A stretch of 64,000 nucleotides of DNA, from positions 39,892,961-39,956,960 of the forward strand of contig NC_088868.1 in assembly GCF_032884065.1 (NCBI RefSeq). The letters run 5' to 3'. Each line of letters begins with the position of its first letter. Within the stretch, counting starts at the first letter, position 1. This document shows, one piece after another, positions 11,261 to 23,989 of this stretch. The DNA comes from Artemia franciscana. Its lineage: Eukaryota; Arthropoda; Branchiopoda; Anostraca; Artemiidae. The notes beneath the pieces were generated by a model. The model did not search any database and was not told where the DNA came from. It saw only the letters and a program-made list of their open reading frames with translations. The translations under genes were made by a program, and so were the position numbers.

Positions 11261-13715
11261 ACCTAAAAAATTGAATTTTGACACCAATAGCTACATCAAA
11301 GGAATTGTATTTTAATACTGATTTTAAATATATAAGTTTCATCAAGTTTAGTCCTACCCATCAGATTCAGATTCAGATTCATTTATTCAAAAATCCCTAT
11401 ACATCAAATCTTCAACTTGCCCAAATGGAGAGACAAGCTCGACTACTGGGCAAGACGTATAAACAAAATTTAACAATCCTCATTGATACAGAACAAACAA
11501 AAAATGAACCACTATTTCATCGAAAAAAAAACAGTATCTTTAATGAGAGTATTTAAGGTAAAGTAAGTGGAGTGAGGCCAAAATAAAATAAAAAAAAAAA
11601 TTTTACCAACCGTTCTTGCAAGCAGATTCCATTATATAACTTTTTAACCGTCTCTTGAAAGATCCTTTTGGTAACTCAACAAATTTATTTAATGAATATT
11701 TGTTGGCTATTGATGGGATCATATACCAGAGGTTGAAACGGGATCTTTCATTTTTCACCAGAGGTAGTTTGTATGGATTAACACATCTAGTTATCAGTGA
11801 ATTTTGATGTTTGAACAGTAGATTCTGGTCAAAAAAGAAATTATGTACATGTTGAATCTTAAAAAACCAACTAGATAATAGGAGATGAGACTTCTGTGTA
11901 AGGGTCATTATGTCTAGAAACAGGTAAGAAGTGCGTGTTTCAGAGTGGATATCTGTACTCCTCGGGTGTTGTAAAAACATCTAGAATTTGAATAGCTTTG
12001 TTTTGCAGGGTTTGTAGTGGTTTAATATGTGATTTAAAAGTCAGCAAAAATATAGCTGAGTAATATTGGATTTGTGCATCAATTAGGCAAAAATATAGGA
12101 TTCTTAGGACCTTATATGAGAATAAAAATTTTAGTCGGTGGAGCAAACCTATATATCTTGATAATTTTAGTCTCAACAACGAAATATGTGTTTTAAAATT
12201 CATGGTAGGGTCAAAAACAATACCTAAATATTTTGCTGTATATACTCTTTTGATATCATGAATAGTATCAGGTAATTTCATTCAGAGAAATATTATTCAA
12301 CTTTTGATTTGATCTTCCATAAATAATAAATTGTGTTTTAACAAAATTAGGGACAAGTTTGTTAATTTGGAACCAATATATGATGGATTTTGCAACTTCA
12401 ATCAGTTTTTCTTTCAGTGCATCTAATGTTGGTGCTTTTAAACTTACTGCAGTATCATCCGCAAACATAATTGTTAATGAATTTTCAGGAGTAGATTTAG
12501 GGAGATCATTTATATATATCAAAAATAATAGAGGTCCTAGAATTGAGCCTTGCGGTACACCGATATTATTATTCGATGTCTCAGACGAATATTCACCATC
12601 AATATCTACCACAAACCTTCGATTGTGCAAATATGATTTGATTAATATTAAAGGTACTCCTCTTATTCCCGCATTTTCAAGTTTTTTAAATAGAATTTCA
12701 TGATTTAAAGTGTCGAAAGCTTTCTTAATATCAAAAAACAATGTAGTTGCTAAACAATCATCATCTAAAGCATCATTAATGAAAATATGTGTTGCGGCGA
12801 CAGCATCTTCTGTCGATCTATCTCTTAAAAGAACAAACTGGAACTTCGAAAAAAAAAATTTCTTTTCCAGAAATGATGTGTCTATATTTCTTTATTTTTT
12901 CAAAAACTTTAGCCAGCGGGGAAAGGAGTGCAATAGGACGGTAATTATTGGGATCTTGAGCCTCCTCTTATTTATAACATCTGCAAGAGGTTCATATATT
13001 ACTCTTGATATTTTCTTTGAAAGATTTGTCGATATATCATCTACTGAAGCCGAATTTCCGAATTTCCGTACATCAAAAGGTACGAGGCTGAGAAAATATG
13101 CGTTATTTTAGAAAATAGAGGGAAACACCCCTTAAAAGTCATAGAATCTTCACGAAAATCACACCATCAGATTCAACGCATCAGAGAACCCTACTGTAGA
13201 AGTTTCAAGCTCCTATCTACAAAAATGTGGCCTTTTTTTTGCCAGAAGGCAGATCTCGGATGTGTGTTTATTTGTTTGTTTGTTTTTTGTTTTTTTTCCA
13301 GGGGTAATCTGATCGACTCAGCTGTCCTAGAATGTTGCAAGAGGGCTCATTTTATCAGAAATGAAAAGTACTAGTGACCTTTTTAAGTGACCAAGAAATT
13401 GGAGGGCATCCAGGCCCCCTCCCACGCTGATTGTTTTCCCAGAGTCAACGGGTCAAAATTATGAGATAGCTATTTTATTCAGAGTAGACAAAAAACCTTA
13501 TAACTATGTCTTTGGGGACGACTTATTCCCCAACTTTCTCCGTGTTAGGGACTACAAGTTACAAACTTTGACCAGGGCTTACATATAGTAATGGTTATTG
13601 GAAAGTGTACTGGCGTTTTCGGGAGGATTGTTTGGTCGGGGGAGGGATTGAGAAGAGGGGGATATGCTGGGGAACTTTTCTTTAAGGAATTTGTTATGGG
13701 GGAAGAAAATTTTGT
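11215..13715 (+). repeat. dispersed repeat X, copy nested in hAT and split by a LINE
   Basis: Left part about 11215-11363 and right part about 13068-13715. The right part contains the same ordered blocks as 10300-10640. It ends where hAT transposase sequence resumes. The LINE at 11364-13080 interrupts it near a CATCA sequence present on both sides, possibly a short target duplication. The boundaries are estimated from where hAT transposase similarity stops and restarts. Confidence 0.55.
11364..13080 (-). pseudogene. LINE B reverse transcriptase (5'-truncated, CR1/L2-like)
   Basis: Minus-strand ORF2 of a non-LTR element. Reading from 13080 downward: a degraded SASVDDISTNLSKK block, NYRPIAL, then LRDRSTEDAV, then at 12741-12268 an open frame with FFDIKKAFDTLNHEIL (motif A), GVPQGSILGPLLFLIYINDL (motif B) and IMFADDTAVSL (motif C, FADD intact). 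Next, in shifted frames, come YTAKYLGIVFD (12281-11940) and the C-terminal SLNKFVELPKGSFKRRLKSY (11980-11603). The 3' end is marked by repeated GATTCA units at about 11364-11382 on the plus strand, the sort of microsatellite tail used by CR1/L2 elements. Two or more frameshifts break it. It is nested in repeat X. Confidence 0.85.
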
Positions 13716-13734
13716 TGCCAAAATAGACATATCT

Positions 13735-14044
13735 TTGCAACAGCCCCTCAACGAAATACAAAGTAATGAAATAATGCATACAAAATTCAAAGATCACCAA
13801 GTAAAATATATGGAAAACAAATTATGTGGCTACAAAGTACCCTTTGCTCTGGCATAAACTACGTTATTGCTTTTCCTACATCTTATCTTGTTGAAGCGAA
13901 TTTAGTCGTCTTTCTTAAATGTTATCAAAAGATTGCAATAGACTTGACATTATGAAAAGGGATGATCTTAGACTATCATTAACATCAATAGAACCAAATA
14001 TAAATAAACTCGCCGAGAAGAATCAACCACAGGGATCTCATTGA
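13735..14044 (+). pseudogene. hAT transposase C-terminal dimerisation region
   Basis: The plus frame reads PLNEIQSNEIMHTKF up to 13857. After a frame change and small losses it continues with a YLVE-like block and then KRDDLRLSLTSIEPNINKLA to a stop at 14042-14044. This is the hAT C-terminal dimerisation domain as in ZBED5/SCAND3-like transposases (FPTxYLVExxFSxV...RgDLRLxLTxxEPxIxxL). It lies in the right half of the hAT element, in the same direction as the middle fragment. Confidence 0.75.
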
Positions 14045-14475
14045 ATAAACATGCCTTTTCCTCTTTTTTTATTCACACACTTAATTTCAGTTCCTTTTTT
14101 ATCCAGTTTACACAATGTTGGAGTGAATTAAACTGACTGAGGAGCTTTACTCTCCGTGAGCTTGTGTTGCTTGCCCATGGAAGAAACATTGCAATGTTGT
14201 AGTTATTGTCACAATAATAGCAATAATAAAAATATTATTAAAACTTTTTATTATTATTATTATAGTAGAATATTTTATTTGTATTAAATTAATTTTCATT
14301 TAAAAATAAAGCTTAATCGTATACTATTTCTTTGATAATTAAAACCTTAAAATTTATATTAGTGAAGAATAGAAAACTGTTCTTATGTCCAATAGCTATG
14401 AAGGGGTCCACCATGGTATAAAGAAGGGAAAAGGGGTCCATGGGTAAAGAAAGGTTGAGAACTACTGGTCTAGAG

Positions 14476-14839
14476 CATATCATTGTATATTAGTGGGTTT
14501 GAATTTGAATCAATGTAAAGTAAATTGAATTAGATTTAGGAGAGATACAAGTAAGTATTAGTTGTCTTCAGAACTTTATAGTATTTCCTTTTGATTGGGC
14601 ATATGAGTAGATTAATATGTCATTATTAGTAGATTAATTTAGTAGATTAACTAATGGATTACTATTTGGAAGATTAATTGATTAATCCTAGTTGCACAAT
14701 GTACTGCATTTCCTAGTAACAAAAGTTGATGTGTTTTAAAAACCAAGAAAATTTACCAATCAACTTAATAATGATATGTCTATACCAAAGCAGCTGTGAC
14801 TGCATAAAAAAACATTTCCTAGGTTCTCTAGTAACAGTT
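14476..14839. other. no gene recognised
   Basis: AT-rich flank of the hAT insertion with several near repeats of TAGATTAAT at 14610-14690. Nothing else supported. Confidence 0.3.
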
Positions 14840-15240
14840 TTTCCTTTGTCCTAGTTGCTTCGTTTCAGAAGTGAAAGAAAATTCTCTGAACAAGGCAAAG
14901 GACCTACCAATGTCCGAAAACTGAAGTTTTTTTGTCTGAAAAGTTCCTTTTTTAGTTCGATATCTTTTGAATTGATCTACCCACCATTTATTTCTTTATT
15001 CAAAACATTGAAAATTTGTTTAAGTTTTGAGCACCCTAGCGAGACCCACTATTCCAAGAAAGTCTACTTACTTTTAATGCTCTAATTTTACAACCTTTAT
15101 TGGAGAACTTGACAATGCTATAGCGTATAACGGACTAAGACTGATTAAAATGGAGAGACGGTCAGATGCCCGTATTAAAGTTGAGTAGCACATGCTTCAC
15201 AGGACCTGGAATCGTCTGATACTGGAATATCAAATATCCA
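14840..15240 (+). repeat. dispersed repeat Y, copy 1
   Basis: This aligns by eye with 62790-63150. Shared blocks are ACTGAAGTTTTTTT, a TTGAATT..TCTAC region, GTATAACGGACTAA versus GTATGATGGACTAA, and AAATGGAGAGAC. A plus frame within it reads IAYNGLRLIKMERR here and IVAYDGLIVTKNGE in the other copy, a hint of a shared former coding sequence. I do not recognise the protein. Divergence is high, so the family is old. Confidence 0.4.
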
Positions 15241-15492
15241 CGTAGTGCTTGACTGCCAAAATAACGATATTGCTTCTAAGCCTATTTTAGGTATTTTGTT
15301 AATAACAGTTTTCGACCAATTTCAGGATATAGTTAATATTTTTATTTGAGATCCCATAACCAAACTTGAAGCACTATTGGCAAATTGGGCTGATTCTACT
15401 CTTGAAAAATTATATCTATGTAATTGACTTTTTATTTGTCGGGAAAGAAATTCCTTTGAAGGAAAGATAAACGAGAAATCATGGCCGTCCTT

Positions 15493-15634
15493 ATTATTAT
15501 TATTTATGAATTAACGACGCTTCTTGACAACTAAGGTCCCTGCGTCGGCCCTGCAGTGCATTCTTACAGCGTGATTCGATCTCTGGGTCCCGTATTACCA
15601 AGCTAAGGTCAAATCCACTGCACCACCACAGGAC
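15493..15634 (-). mobile_element. tRNA-derived SINE with target duplication
   Basis: The minus strand carries a pol III A box (TGGTGCAGTGG) and B box (GATCGAATC) spaced as in a tRNA-derived SINE head, a short body, and an (AAT)n tail at the low-coordinate end. It is flanked by a perfect 10-bp direct repeat, GGCCGTCCTT, at 15483-15492 and 15635-15644. About 142 bp long. No parent tRNA is assigned. Confidence 0.8.
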
Positions 15635-15644
15635 GGCCGTCCTT

Positions 15645-16655
<1,011 letters not shown>

Positions 16656-16812
16656 TAGCTGTTGGGGTGGCGCTTCGCGCCACCCCAACACCTAGTTGGT
16701 GGGGGCGCTTCGCGCCCCCCCCCAAGCCCCCCCGCGCGCGTAAGTCGTTACGCGCCATAATAGTTACGCGCCATTGTAGTTGTGTCCCTATGTCCCACCT
16801 GTGAATATAGAT

Positions 16813-16813
<1 letters not shown>

Positions 16814-16894
<81 letters not shown>
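16814..16894. repeat. (TA)n tract inside H1
   Basis: About 80 bp of TA inserted at the ATATATAAATC site that lies between helicase remnant and 3' end in related copies (compare 26490-26515). It looks like expansion of a short pre-existing TATATA. Confidence 0.9.
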
Positions 16895-16896
<2 letters not shown>

Positions 16897-16899
16897 TTT

Positions 16900-17095
16900 T
16901 AACTACGTAAAACTTGCGAATATACAACATTCTTTGCTGTCCCATTGTCTTTGCATATAAATAGATTGTCAGGTTTACCGACTCTTGAACATGCAACATA
17001 TAATGGTCCATGGGAAAACAATCTGTATTCAGATCTATACCTCATGATTCTAATGATTGCCCTTGAGCTTTGTTGATGGTGATTGCTAATCGACC
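16900..17095 (-). pseudogene. Helitron helicase C-terminal relic
   Basis: The minus frames show [13 protein letters not shown] (helicase motif V region) and, after a frame change, remnants of the SRVGKPDNL block (motif VI) and the [10 protein letters not shown]-terminus. It corresponds to the last 70 codons of the helicase seen intact at 41560-41760. Confidence 0.7.
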
Positions 17096-18035
17096 ATTCC
17101 CTGTCCCGGTGTCCCGGTCGTCATTTATATCCCCCTGTTTCCCCCGGTGTCCCCGTTGTAGTTGTGTCCCTGTGTCCCGGTCGTCATTTATATTCCCTGT
17201 GTCCCGGTCGTCATTTGTATCCCGGTGTACCGGTCTTTATATACATTCGTTTTTTAGTTTTGTTTTTCTCCTTTATTTTTTTCCTTTTTATACTCCCTGT
17301 GTCCCGGTGCTTTGTTGATTGCTAATCGAACATTCCTTTTGTCCTGGTCGCTTTCTCTTTGAGTGTCGTCATTTATTTTTTTCTTTTTTAGTTCTTTTAG
17401 TTTTTACCTTTTTTAGTTTTTTTTAGTTTTTTAGATGAAATTTTTTTTTAGTTTTTTCCTTTTTTCTTTTTAGTTTTTTATTGGTTTTTACCTTTATTTT
17501 AGCTTATTTTTCAGTTTTTTCCTTTTTTTTTAGTTTTTTTTTATTTTTTAGTTTTTTTAGTTTTTTACCTTTTTTTAGTTTTTTTAGTTTTTTTAGTTTT
17601 TTTAGTTTTTTAGCTTTTTTACTTTTTTTATTAGTTTTTAGTTTTTTTGTAGTTTTTGCCATTTTTTAGTTTTTTCAGTTTATTTTTTTATTTTTTTATT
17701 GGTTTTTACCTTTATTTTAGCTTATTTTTCAGTTTTTTCCTTTTTTTTAGTTTTTTTTTAGTTTTTAGTTTTTTTAGTTTTTTACCTTTTTTTAGTTTTT
17801 TTAGTTTTTTTAGTTTTTTAGCTTTTTTATTTTTTTTATTAGTTTTTAGTTTTTTTGTAGTTTTTGCCTTTTTTTTTAGTTTTTTTAGTTTTTTAGCTTT
17901 TTTATTAGTTTTTAGTTTTTTTTTTAGTTTTTGCCTTTTTTTAGTTTTTTTAGTTTTTTAGCTTTTTTATTTTTTTTATTAGTTTTTAGTTTTTTTTGTA
18001 GTTTTTGCCTTTTTTTTAGTTTTTTCAGTTTTGAC
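17086..18035. repeat. ACCGGGACAC minisatellite and oligo-T tract
   Basis: From 17086 to about 17380 the plus strand repeats GTGTCCCGGTCGTCATTTAT with variations. From about 17380 to 18035 it is (TTTTTTAG)-like sequence, on the minus strand CTAAAAAA repeated with GGTAAAAAC inserts. Both blocks recur in other Helitron copies. Phe/Ser-rich ORFs here are low-complexity artefacts. Confidence 0.85.
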
Positions 18036-18120
18036 GTCACCTGATCCAGTTTTTTCAGGTGACGTCACCTGATCCACGATCCACAGATCCACAGACAACT
18101 TATTTTTATATATATAGATA

Positions 18121-18965
18121 GTTTTTTTTTTTTACTTATGTCCTGGTCGTCATTTATACTCCCTGTGTCCCGGTGCTTTGTTGATTGCTAATCGAACATT
18201 CCTTTTGTCCTGGTCGCTTTCTCTTTGAGTGTCGTCATTTATTTTTTTTCTTTTTTAGTTCTTTTAGTTTTTACCTTTTTTAGTTTTTTTTAGTTTTTTA
18301 GATGAAAATTTTTTTTAGTTTTTTCCTTTTTTTCTTTTTAGTTTTTTATTGGTTTTTACCTTTATTTTAGCTTATTTTTCAGTTTTTTCCTTTTTTTTAG
18401 TTTTTTTTATTTTTTATTTTTTTTTAGTTTTTTACCTTTTTTTAGTTTTTTTAGTTTTTTAGTTTTTTAGCTTTTTTACTTTTTTTATTAGTTTTTAGTT
18501 TTTTTTGTAGTTTTTGCCTTTTTTTAGTTTTTTCATTTTTTTTTTTAGTTTTTTATTGGTTTTTACCTTTATTTTAGCTTATTTTTCAGTTTTTTCCTTT
18601 TTTTTTAGTTTTTTTTAGTTTTTAGTTTTTTTTAGTTTTTTACCTTTTTTTAGTTTTTTTAGTTTTTTTAGTTTTTTAGCTTTTTTATTTTTTTTATTAG
18701 TTTTTAGTTTTTTTTGTAGTTGTTGCCTTTTTTTAGTTTTTTTAGTTTTTTAGCTTTTTTATGTTTTTAGTTTTTTTTGTAGTTTTTGCCTTTTTTTAGT
18801 TTTTTTAGTTTTTTAGCTTTTTTATTTTTTTTATTAGTTTTTAGTTTTTTTTGTAGTTTTTGCCTTTTTTTAGTTTTTTCAGTTTTGACGTCACCTGATC
18901 CAGTTTTTTCAGGTGACGTCACCTGATCCATCCACAGACAGACAACTTATTTTTATATATATAGA
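18121..18965 (-). mobile_element. Helitron 5' fragment H2, tandem to H1
   Basis: A second minus-strand 5' end (TCTATATATATAAAAATAAG from 18965) lies 847 bp beyond the H1 5' end. The sequence 18157-18965 repeats 17291-18118 with a period of about 866 bp. H2 runs through the same oligo-A tract and minisatellite but stops at an AAAACTA sequence against the H1 5' end, so it lacks a 3' terminator. Confidence 0.7.
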
Positions 18966-20320
18966 TATATATTATATATATGAACAAGTTGTTTGTTTGT
19001 GTGTGTCTGTTGACTGACTTCATGTTTGTGTGTCGACTGACGTCATGTTTGTCGACTGAAGTCATTATAAGGATTGATCTGTATGTCGCCATAAAGTTGT
19101 TTGTCGACTGACGAAATTACAGACCGGGACACCGGGACACAAATGACGACTGGGACACAAATGACGACCGAGACACCCGGACGCAGGGATTATAAATGAC
19201 GACCGGGACACTCAAAGAGAAATTACAGACTGGGACACCAGGACACAAATACACACCAGGACGCAGGAAATATAAATGACGACCGGGACACAGGGACACA
19301 ACTATAACGGGTTCGCGGGGGGCACAGTGGGGATATATAAATGACGACCGGGACACAGGGAATGTTCGATTAGCAATCACCATCAACAAAGCTCAAGGGC
19401 AATCATTAGAATAATGAGGCATAGATCTGAATACGGATTGTCTTTCCCATGGACAATTATATGTTGCATGTTCAAGAGTCGGTAAACTTGACAATTTATT
19501 CATATGCACGTACAATGGGACAGGGAAGAATGTTGTATATTCGCAAATTTTAAATAGTTAAAACATATATATATATCTATCTATATTCACATGTGGGACA
19601 CAGGGACACAACTACAATGGCGCGTAACTAATATGGCGCAAAAAGCTAAAAAAGGAAAAACATGAAAAGAAAAAAACTTAAAAAAAGGAAAAACATAAAA
19701 AAGCTAAAAAACTAAAAAGAAAAAACCCCAGGACACAGGGAATATAAATGACTACCGATACACTCAAAGAGAAATTACAGACCGGGACATCGGAACCTAA
19801 AAAGAAAAAACTTTCAAAAAAGGGAAAAAATAGAAAAGGTAAAAAACTAGAAAGAAAAAAACACCGGGACAGAAATGACGACCGGGACACAGGGAATATA
19901 AATGACGACCGAGACACAGGGACACAACCACAGTGGGGACGCGAGGGGGCACAGGGGGATATATAAATGACGACGGCGACACAGGGAATGTTCAATTAGC
20001 AATCACCATCAACAAAGCTAAAGGGCAATCATTAGAATAATGAGGTATAGATCTGAATACGGATTGTTTATCCCATGGACAATTATATATTGCATGTTCA
20101 AGAGTCGGTAAACGTGAAAATCTATTTATGTGCACAGACAATGGGACAGCGAAGAATGTTGTATATTCGCAAATTTGACGTAGTTTAATACTTACATATA
20201 TATCTGTTTATATTCACATGTGGGACACAGGGACACATCTACAATGGTGCGTAACTAATATGGCGCTTAGCGACTTACGCGCGGTGGGGGGGGGGTGCGC
20301 AAAGCGCCCCCACCAACTAG
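18966..20320 (+). mobile_element. composite non-autonomous Helitron H3
   Basis: It begins with a diverged 5' end (GAACAAGTTGTTTGTTTGTG at about 18982) and TGACGTCATG-type repeats. It then has two successive modules of minisatellite plus helicase C-terminal relic (19365-19560 and 19985-20195), and ends with the inner hairpin and CTAG at 20317-20320. The outer hairpin present in other copies is missing (the match continues only for about 11 bases). The start is uncertain within about 20 bases. A near-identical copy lies at 30128-31338. Confidence 0.65.
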
Positions 20321-20880
20321 GTATTGGGGAGGAAAAGTTTATGAACTAACAGCACTGATTTTTGCATCTCATAATTGTATTTTATAGGAATGACAGTCTT
20401 GTATACTCATTTAAAACAAACTCTAGCATTGTTAAAGAAAACTTTCTTAAAATGCGTAAGCCTTCACAAATAAAATGAGGTCTGAAAATAATAATTAGTT
20501 TTTTTTTACCCATTACATTCAAACCTTATCAAGCATTCACGTCACATCACCACTGATTGCTACCAAAACTCCATAATAAGCTTTTGACAGAATCGTGTTT
20601 AATAGGGTTGTATTCATTTGGGCTAGTGAGAAAAGTTAGCTGCTTTCTAATGCAGCTAGTTAGCTGCTTTCTAATGAGAAAAGCAGACTTATTCGAATTC
20701 TAAAAGTGGGAAAATCCCTTAAAGAAAACCTAACTGCAGAAATTATCGTCTAAAATGTTTATAATCATTGTATTTAGTTACGTGTTTCGTGTGCTTTCCG
20801 CTGCTAGTTATTTTTACATTCGACTTGGCCCTTGTTGCCTTTCGTAATGTTATTGTTATTATATATTGTTACGTATAGTT
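20321..20880. repeat. non-Helitron part of segmental duplication, copy A1
   Basis: This 560-bp unique-looking AT-rich segment is repeated almost exactly at 31339-31905. Together with the adjoining Helitron H3 the duplicated block is about 1.75 kb. It contains a local direct repeat of GTTAGCTGCTTTCTAATG at about 20636-20675. No gene is seen in it. Confidence 0.85.
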
Positions 20881-20978
20881 AACATTACAAATCGCTTTTT
20901 GGTTGAGGAGTAGGGAGAGGCAGAAGGATTTGGGAACAGATTAGAGTGGTCCATAACTCCTATAGTGACCATAGGTGG

Positions 20979-21672
<694 letters not shown>

Positions 21673-21694
21673 TATCTATATTATCTATATTATA

Positions 21695-22218
21695 CTAGCT
21701 GTTGGGGTGGCGCGAAGCGCCACCCCAACACCTAGTTGGTGGGGCGCTTCATGCCCCCCCAAGCCCCCCCGTGCGCGTAAGTCGTTACACGCCATTGTAG
21801 TTGTGTCCCTGTGTCCCACCTGTGAATATAGATAGATTTATATATGTGTTTCAAACTACGTAAAAATTGTGAATATACAACATTTTTGGCTTTCCCACTA
21901 CTGGGAGCTTTCCGTTTCCAATTGCCAGCAATTGATCTGAAAATGTTTGACCAGAGTCATGTTTTTGCAATCGGACACGCATATTTGTAGTTAATTTTGA
22001 TATTTTTACGTGTGCCCATAAATTAGAATTTTTCAGGCAAGCATTCATTTCGTCTGCAGGAGTTAAACTACGTAAAAATTGCGAATATACAACATTCTTG
22101 GCTTTCCCATTGTCTGTGCATATACAAAGCCGTATGTACTAATAATGATGTCATATGCAAACGATCTTTTTACAAACAAACAAACATGCATACACACAAC
22201 TCGTTTTTATATAGATAG
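21695..22218 (-). mobile_element. Helitron H5, family-2 non-autonomous
   Basis: CTAG at 21695-21698 begins the double hairpin terminator (outer stem GTTGGGGTGGCGC). On the minus strand the element starts near 22218 with TCTATATAAAAACGAGTTG, a 5' end different from the AAATAAG type. Between them are a helicase fragment (22048-21851, encoding MNACLKNSNLWAHV) and a repeat of the GTTGTATATTCGCAA..TTTACGTAG block. Copies of this family-2 unit occur at 26109-26660, 36521-37047, 38925-39481 and 41773-42324. Confidence 0.7.
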
Positions 22219-23420
22219 ATAGATAGGTAGATACAATACAAATTAACTGCGTAAAACTTGCGAATATACAACATTTTTCGCTGTCCAATTGTCGCTGCAT
22301 ATAAATAGATTGTCAGGTTTACCGACCCTCGAACATACAACACACAATTGTCCATGGGAAAAACAATCAGTATTAAGATTTATACCACATTTTTCTAATG
22401 ATTAACCTTGAGCTTTGTTAATGGTGATTGCAAATGCTAATCGAATTGGGAATTGCAATCTTTTAAATTGAAAAAGCAGATCCGTTGGAATCATGGGAAT
22501 GCGAGGAATAAGAACAGCCTCACCCTCAAAAGGCCCTGTCAAGATTGTGGCCTCTATTAGGTTTTCCATTGTTTTTTTACGGCAAGTCGCGTGCCATTGC
22601 AAAGCTTTGGTGGGTTGATATTTCTTGAAAGTATTATTGGTACGCCTATTTTTAGTTGTAGCACGTGTGGTGGAAACCCTGAAAAATCTATGGAATTTAA
22701 AAATTCAGATGGATAATTAACCGCTTCATTTGGTTCCAAAACTGTGTCGACTGACTTGTAAAGGACTGCCTGGTCTCGAATCTTGGTCAAAACAATATTG
22801 TTGATTTCGTGGACGTCTATATTTTTGGGTGCGAGAATCGCTCTTTCATTTAGCCATTTATTATTTTTATAATTTTTTAGAATATTCGGAAATACTTTTT
22901 CAATCAATTAATTTTTGGACGTCACTAAATTACAGAAATCAGCAGGTAGTTGTATACGTCCTGAAATTGAGTCAATCGTATCATAAATGTCTTTTTGTTC
23001 CGACGTTAACTTGGAAATGTTATTTTGTACATACGACAATAGATCATTCGTACTGTAACTTTTTTCACGATCCAATTCTACACATGTCGAAACAGCAGCG
23101 ATACGGTTAGGTGAAGGCATTCCCAAATCCTGAAGAGGTTTGTTTGCCATACGTACGCACAAATCTTTTATAATAACTAAAGTGTAGTTATAAATTTCTG
23201 ATGTAAAATCAAAAGTCATATCTGACGTCTCTAACTGTTTTCGATGGAGTATATCTTCGGACATTTTTGACTTATATTTTTCCCATAACTCTGTAGGAGC
23301 TTTTGGAGAGCAAGTTGTTAAAATGATGCCAAACAATGCACGAATTTGACGTGGGGTTGAGGTTTCGCACTAATGGGGAATATGGAACAACCCACTGGTT
23401 ATCTACTTCGATGGTGGTAC
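22219..23420 (-). pseudogene. Helitron helicase, internally deleted
   Basis: Minus strand, from 23370 downward: RALFGIILTTC (about 23350-23320), SEIYNYTLVIIKDL, EQKDIYDTI fused directly to DSISGRIQLPADF (in-frame loss of the whole helicase motif I-III core), then FPPHVLQLKIGVP (22907-22557). After a shift at a T7 run (A7 on the coding strand) it continues through ITINKAQG (22602-22402) and a broken SRVGKP block to about 22230. Upstream (23400-23480) it is preceded by a leader-like MTEEPTMATV segment. Non-functional as a helicase because Walker A and B are gone. Confidence 0.8.
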
Positions 23421-23493
23421 CGTTGCCATTGTAGGTTCTTCAGTCATTTTACAATTAGAAATTTCTCTTTCAACGGTCTTCTTACAATTAATT

Positions 23494-23837
23494 TATGGGC
23501 ACACGTAAAAATATTAAAATTAACTACAAATATGCGTGTCCGATTGTAAAACGATGACTCTGGTCAAACATTTTCAGATCAATTGCTGGCAATTGGAAAC
23601 GGAAAGCTCCCAGTAGTGGGAAAGCCAAAAATGTTGTATATTCGCAATTTTTACGTAGTTTGAAACACATATATAAATCTATCTATATTCACAGGTGGGA
23701 CACAGGGACACAACTACAATGGCGCGTAACTAATATGACGCGTAACGACTTACGCGCGCGGGGGGGGGCTTGGGGGTGCGCGGAGCGCCCCACCAACTAG
23801 GTGTTGGGGTGGCGCGAAGCGCCACCCCAACAGCTAG
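23494..23837 (+). mobile_element. inverted copy of Helitron H5 3' half
   Basis: From TTTATGGGCACACG to CTAG at 23834-23837, this is the plus-strand counterpart of 21695-22040. The sequence switches orientation at about 23490, where minus-strand leader meets plus-strand helicase fragment. The 2.1-kb block 21695-23837 therefore has inverted ends of about 340 bp. Confidence 0.75.
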
Positions 23838-23989
23838 TATTATATAAAAATAAGTTGTCTGTCTGTGGATCAGGTGACGTCATGTTTCTGTGTCGACTGA
23901 AGTCATGAGGTTAGTTGTCGTCATTTTTGTTATGACGGTGGCGTCATTAAAGATATTTAAGACATATATGTTCACGTAGAAATCTATTA

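Larger units (their letters stand above)
10862..14467 (+). mobile_element. hAT DNA transposon with nested insertions
   Basis: The left end CAGTGGTTCTCAACC (10862-10876) and the right end, which read on the minus strand is CAGTAGTTCTCAACC (14453-14467), are 14/15 identical terminal inverted repeats. Both are of the CAGNGGTTCTCAAcc type used by hAT elements. They are flanked by a perfect 8-bp target duplication, GTCTAGAG, at 10854-10861 and 14468-14475, which is the length expected for hAT. Subterminal blocks with GGGGTCCA occur at both ends. Transposase pieces lie at 11087-11260 and 13735-14044, interrupted by repeat X and a LINE. The element is dead but its ends and target duplication are intact, so the hAT insertion itself is well resolved. 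Confidence 0.9.

Noticed and set aside
12359..12703. Plus-strand ORF of 114 codons
   Set aside because: Antisense shadow of LINE B reverse transcriptase, whose minus frame has motifs A, B and C.
13591..13857. Independent plus-strand gene
   Set aside because: First half is repeat X sequence and the second half is hAT transposase; the open frame is a chance junction.
17481..17961. Phe/Ser-rich hydrophobic ORFs resembling membrane proteins
   Set aside because: Translation of the T-rich (TTTTTTAG)-like tract; no start context or homolog pattern.
19117..19390. Arg/Ser/Pro-rich ORFs (SRSSF repeats) and a CRISPR-like look of spaced repeats
   Set aside because: They are the ACCGGGACAC minisatellite in a eukaryotic Helitron; units vary in length and have no spacer structure.
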